Origin: Verrucomicrobiaceae bacterium UBA1938
GTDB lineage: Bacteria > Verrucomicrobiota > Verrucomicrobiia > Verrucomicrobiales > Verrucomicrobiaceae
Assembly: GCA_002336895.1 (NCBI GenBank)
Contig: DDFC01000001.1
Span: forward strand, 1-12,924
DNA: 12,924 bases
Direction of reading: 5' to 3'
Shown here in pieces: positions 11,382-12,924 of the stretch. The notes under the pieces were generated by a model, which worked only from the letters and a program-made list of their open reading frames with translations, had not been told where the DNA came from and ran no database searches. Position numbers and translations under genes: made by a program. Within the stretch, counting starts at the first letter, position 1, and each line of letters begins with the position of its first letter.

Positions 11382-12924
11382 ATGATTTTTCTTACCAAAG
11401 CGAGGTATCAATTTTTCTTGGTATCGACTGTCCTTCTTGCGGTGTCCACCCTCGGCGCTGCGCCACCCTCATGGTATCAATCGCTTACTGGGGAGGTGAG
11501 GCTGCAGAAAAACTTCTCGGTCACGTCTCCGGACAATTATTCCCAGGCGGGGGGCAGGGTCATCATCAGTCCCGCGCAGGTGGAGTCCAAGCCGGCGACG
11601 CTGGAGATGTCCTTCAGCAATGGCGCGCACATCACGGCGGTGACGTTTGAGGTGGGTGCGGGGGGGCGGCTGGTCTTCCGCGAGTGCCAGCTCAATCAGG
11701 TGGCGGTGACATGCCAGCCGGGCGGGGTGGTCCAGTTTGAAAACTGCTCCATGATGCAGGTTTACTTTGCCGCCGGGGCCAGTCCGGAGGCCGGTCAGGC
11801 GGCGCCGTACGTGAGGCTGAAGGACTGCACCCTCAGCCGCTGCACGGTGGAGTCACCCTCGGCCGTGGGCGTGGCGGCCACGAACTGCCGCACCATGCAC
11901 AGCGACCTGTATGCCACAGACAAGGATGCGAAAAACCAGGTGTCCAGCTTTGGCGACTGCGCCTTTTCCGACTGCAAGCTCTACGCCCCCGAGTTCATCG
12001 TCTGCACGAACAAATGCTTCTTTAAAAACTGCGAGCTGACCTCGGAGATCCCGCAGGACTTTGCCATGTACCTGCCCAAGCCGGTCCTGGTGCTGGTGTC
12101 CTGGTGGGGCCTCTTTCCCACCAAGCTGCCTGAGAGGGTCGGCATGGTGGCCTTCCAGACGGTGAATGCGGCAGAGACGCTGGAAAACGCCGGGACCACA
12201 GCGGGGGCGCCAGTCATGGCCACGACGACCATCTTTGGCAGGAACCTCTCGGAAGTGGCCGATGTGGTGTCCGTCAATGTCGATCCCGCCGTCATGGCGG
12301 CACAGCACACAGGCGGAGCGGAAGGGACGACGGCCTTCAAGTCGCGCCTCAGCCAGATGAACGGCCTGCTCATTTCCCAGCTCTCCTCCGGCGGCGAGGC
12401 CGGTCAGGTCACGCGCATGAACCTCTCCGCCCTGCCTTCGCTGGGGCAGTCCCCGTCCATGATCAAGTTCAACCAGGAGGTGGGAAACAGCATGAGCAAG
12501 GCGCTCAATGAGGTCACCAAGTTTTCGCAGCTGCGGCATGGCGCCTGGCCGGTGGGGTATTCGCTGGAGATCGGCTTTGAGGACAAATACATCGGCAAGG
12601 ACGGCCCCTCCGCCGCCGTGGCCTGCGCTCTGCTGCTGGAGGCCATCGTCACCGGCAAAAAGTGGGACCCAGCCTTTGCAGTCACCGGAGACATGAACGC
12701 GGACGGCAGCGTGCAGCCCATCGGCGGGGTGGCGGCCAAGATACGCGGAGCCACCAAAGGCGACTGCAAGCTGGTGGGAGTGCCGGTGAAAAACGAGGTC
12801 GCGGTGTCAGACATCCTGGTGCAGCAGGGCCCGGCCCCGCTGGTGGGCATCACGGTCTTTGGCATCAAGACCTTTGAAGACGCGCTGCTGCTGGCGGACC
12901 CCGAGAGGCCGCAGGCGCTGCAGA
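11382..12924 (+). CDS. secreted Lon-type (S16) serine protease with Cys-rich N-terminal repeats (3' end cut by window)
   Basis: Frame is open from the ATG at 11382 to the window edge, at least 514 residues. It begins with a signal peptide: basic MIFLTKARYQ, hydrophobic FFLVSTVLLAVSTLG, small residues AA before PPSWY. Residues about 45-230 contain irregular repeats such as LVFRECQLNQVAV, VQFENCSMMQVYF, VRLKDCTLSRCTV, SSFGDCAFSDCKLY and CFFKNCELTS, the look of a right-handed beta-helix with stacked Cys. The C-terminal part (about 385 onward) is an S16 Lon proteolytic domain: GKDGPSAAVACALLLEAIVTG with Ser410, and VQPIGGVAAKIRGA with Lys453. The 43-residue spacing equals that of the E. coli Lon dyad (679/722). 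No AAA+ ATPase is present. It is divergent from pyrE. Export and the repeat fold are inferred; the S16 domain is clear. Confidence 0.85.
   Translation, partial: MIFLTKARYQFFLVSTVLLAVSTLGAAPPSWYQSLTGEVRLQKNFSVTSPDNYSQAGGRVIISPAQVESKPATLEMSFSNGAHITAVTFEVGAGGRLVFRECQLNQVAVTCQPGGVVQFENCSMMQVYFAAGASPEAGQAAPYVRLKDCTLSRCTVESPSAVGVAATNCRTMHSDLYATDKDAKNQVSSFGDCAFSDCKLYAPEFIVCTNKCFFKNCELTSEIPQDFAMYLPKPVLVLVSWWGLFPTKLPERVGMVAFQTVNAAETLENAGTTAGAPVMATTTIFGRNLSEVADVVSVNVDPAVMAAQHTGGAEGTTAFKSRLSQMNGLLISQLSSGGEAGQVTRMNLSALPSLGQSPSMIKFNQEVGNSMSKALNEVTKFSQLRHGAWPVGYSLEIGFEDKYIGKDGPSAAVACALLLEAIVTGKKWDPAFAVTGDMNADGSVQPIGGVAAKIRGATKGDCKLVGVPVKNEVAVSDILVQQGPAPLVGITVFGIKTFEDALLLADPERPQALQ

Noticed and set aside
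11853..12539. 228-codon minus-strand frame opposite the S16 protease gene
   Set aside because: Antisense shadow; the + strand frame carries a signal peptide and an intact S16 domain.
1..12924. CRISPR arrays, tRNA or rRNA genes, retron/DGR signatures, a C-protein gene for the R-M system
   Set aside because: Looked for on both strands; nothing with the required repeats, folds or reverse-transcriptase/helix-turn-helix motifs was seen.

Overview
The window (about 12.9 kb, GC-rich apart from a few short spacers) looks like accessory DNA from a member of the Verrucomicrobiota, probably Verrucomicrobium/Prosthecobacter-like. This is an inference. It rests on the style of the gene content (a DUF3987 protein with a long Pro/Ala linker, a secreted Lon-type S16 protease, many small membrane proteins without homologues I recognise), on the near absence of Shine-Dalgarno sequences, and on a perfect match to the LexA operator I recall for that phylum. 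No rRNA, tRNA or CRISPR is visible.

Layout. (a) 1-495 (+): C-terminal half of an IS630-family transposase cut by the window edge. (b) 531-1031 (-): small HEAT-like hypothetical protein. (c) 1141-3613 (-): two-gene type II restriction-modification operon of the XhoI/PaeR7I type (predicted target CTCGAG), methyltransferase first and endonuclease second. A LexA-like palindrome lies directly upstream of the methyltransferase. (d) 3709-4329 (-): conserved-looking hypothetical protein. (e) 4401-6709 (-): a mobile-element-like pair, a 128-aa basic protein and a 604-aa DUF3987 (YfjI-like, primase/helicase-associated) protein. The conserved part of the latter is bracketed by a 36-bp inverted repeat, and a strong 12-bp-stem hairpin follows its stop. 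(f) 6710-7032: intergenic DNA with two adjacent hairpins. (g) 7033-8435 (-): three small membrane proteins, the first coding-wise preceded by (h) a 68-aa winged-helix-like protein (8505-8711) and a 215-aa membrane protein (8740-9387). (i) 9524-10583 (-): two lipoproteins; the larger starts with a copied piece of the 68-aa gene. (j) 10693-11262 (-): pyrE, the only housekeeping gene. (k) 11382-end (+), divergent from pyrE: a secreted S16 protease with an intact Ser-Lys dyad and a Cys-rich N-terminal repeat domain, running off the right edge.

The left half (1-6.7 kb) reads as a mobile/defence segment: insertion sequence, restriction-modification, element-type DUF3987 gene. The right half is a chromosomal-looking run of lineage-specific envelope genes beside pyrE, with dispersed and duplicated repeats. 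The observations most worth following are the LexA box in front of the XhoI-type operon, the inverted repeat inside and behind the DUF3987 gene, the chimeric lipoprotein start, and the exported Lon-like protease.
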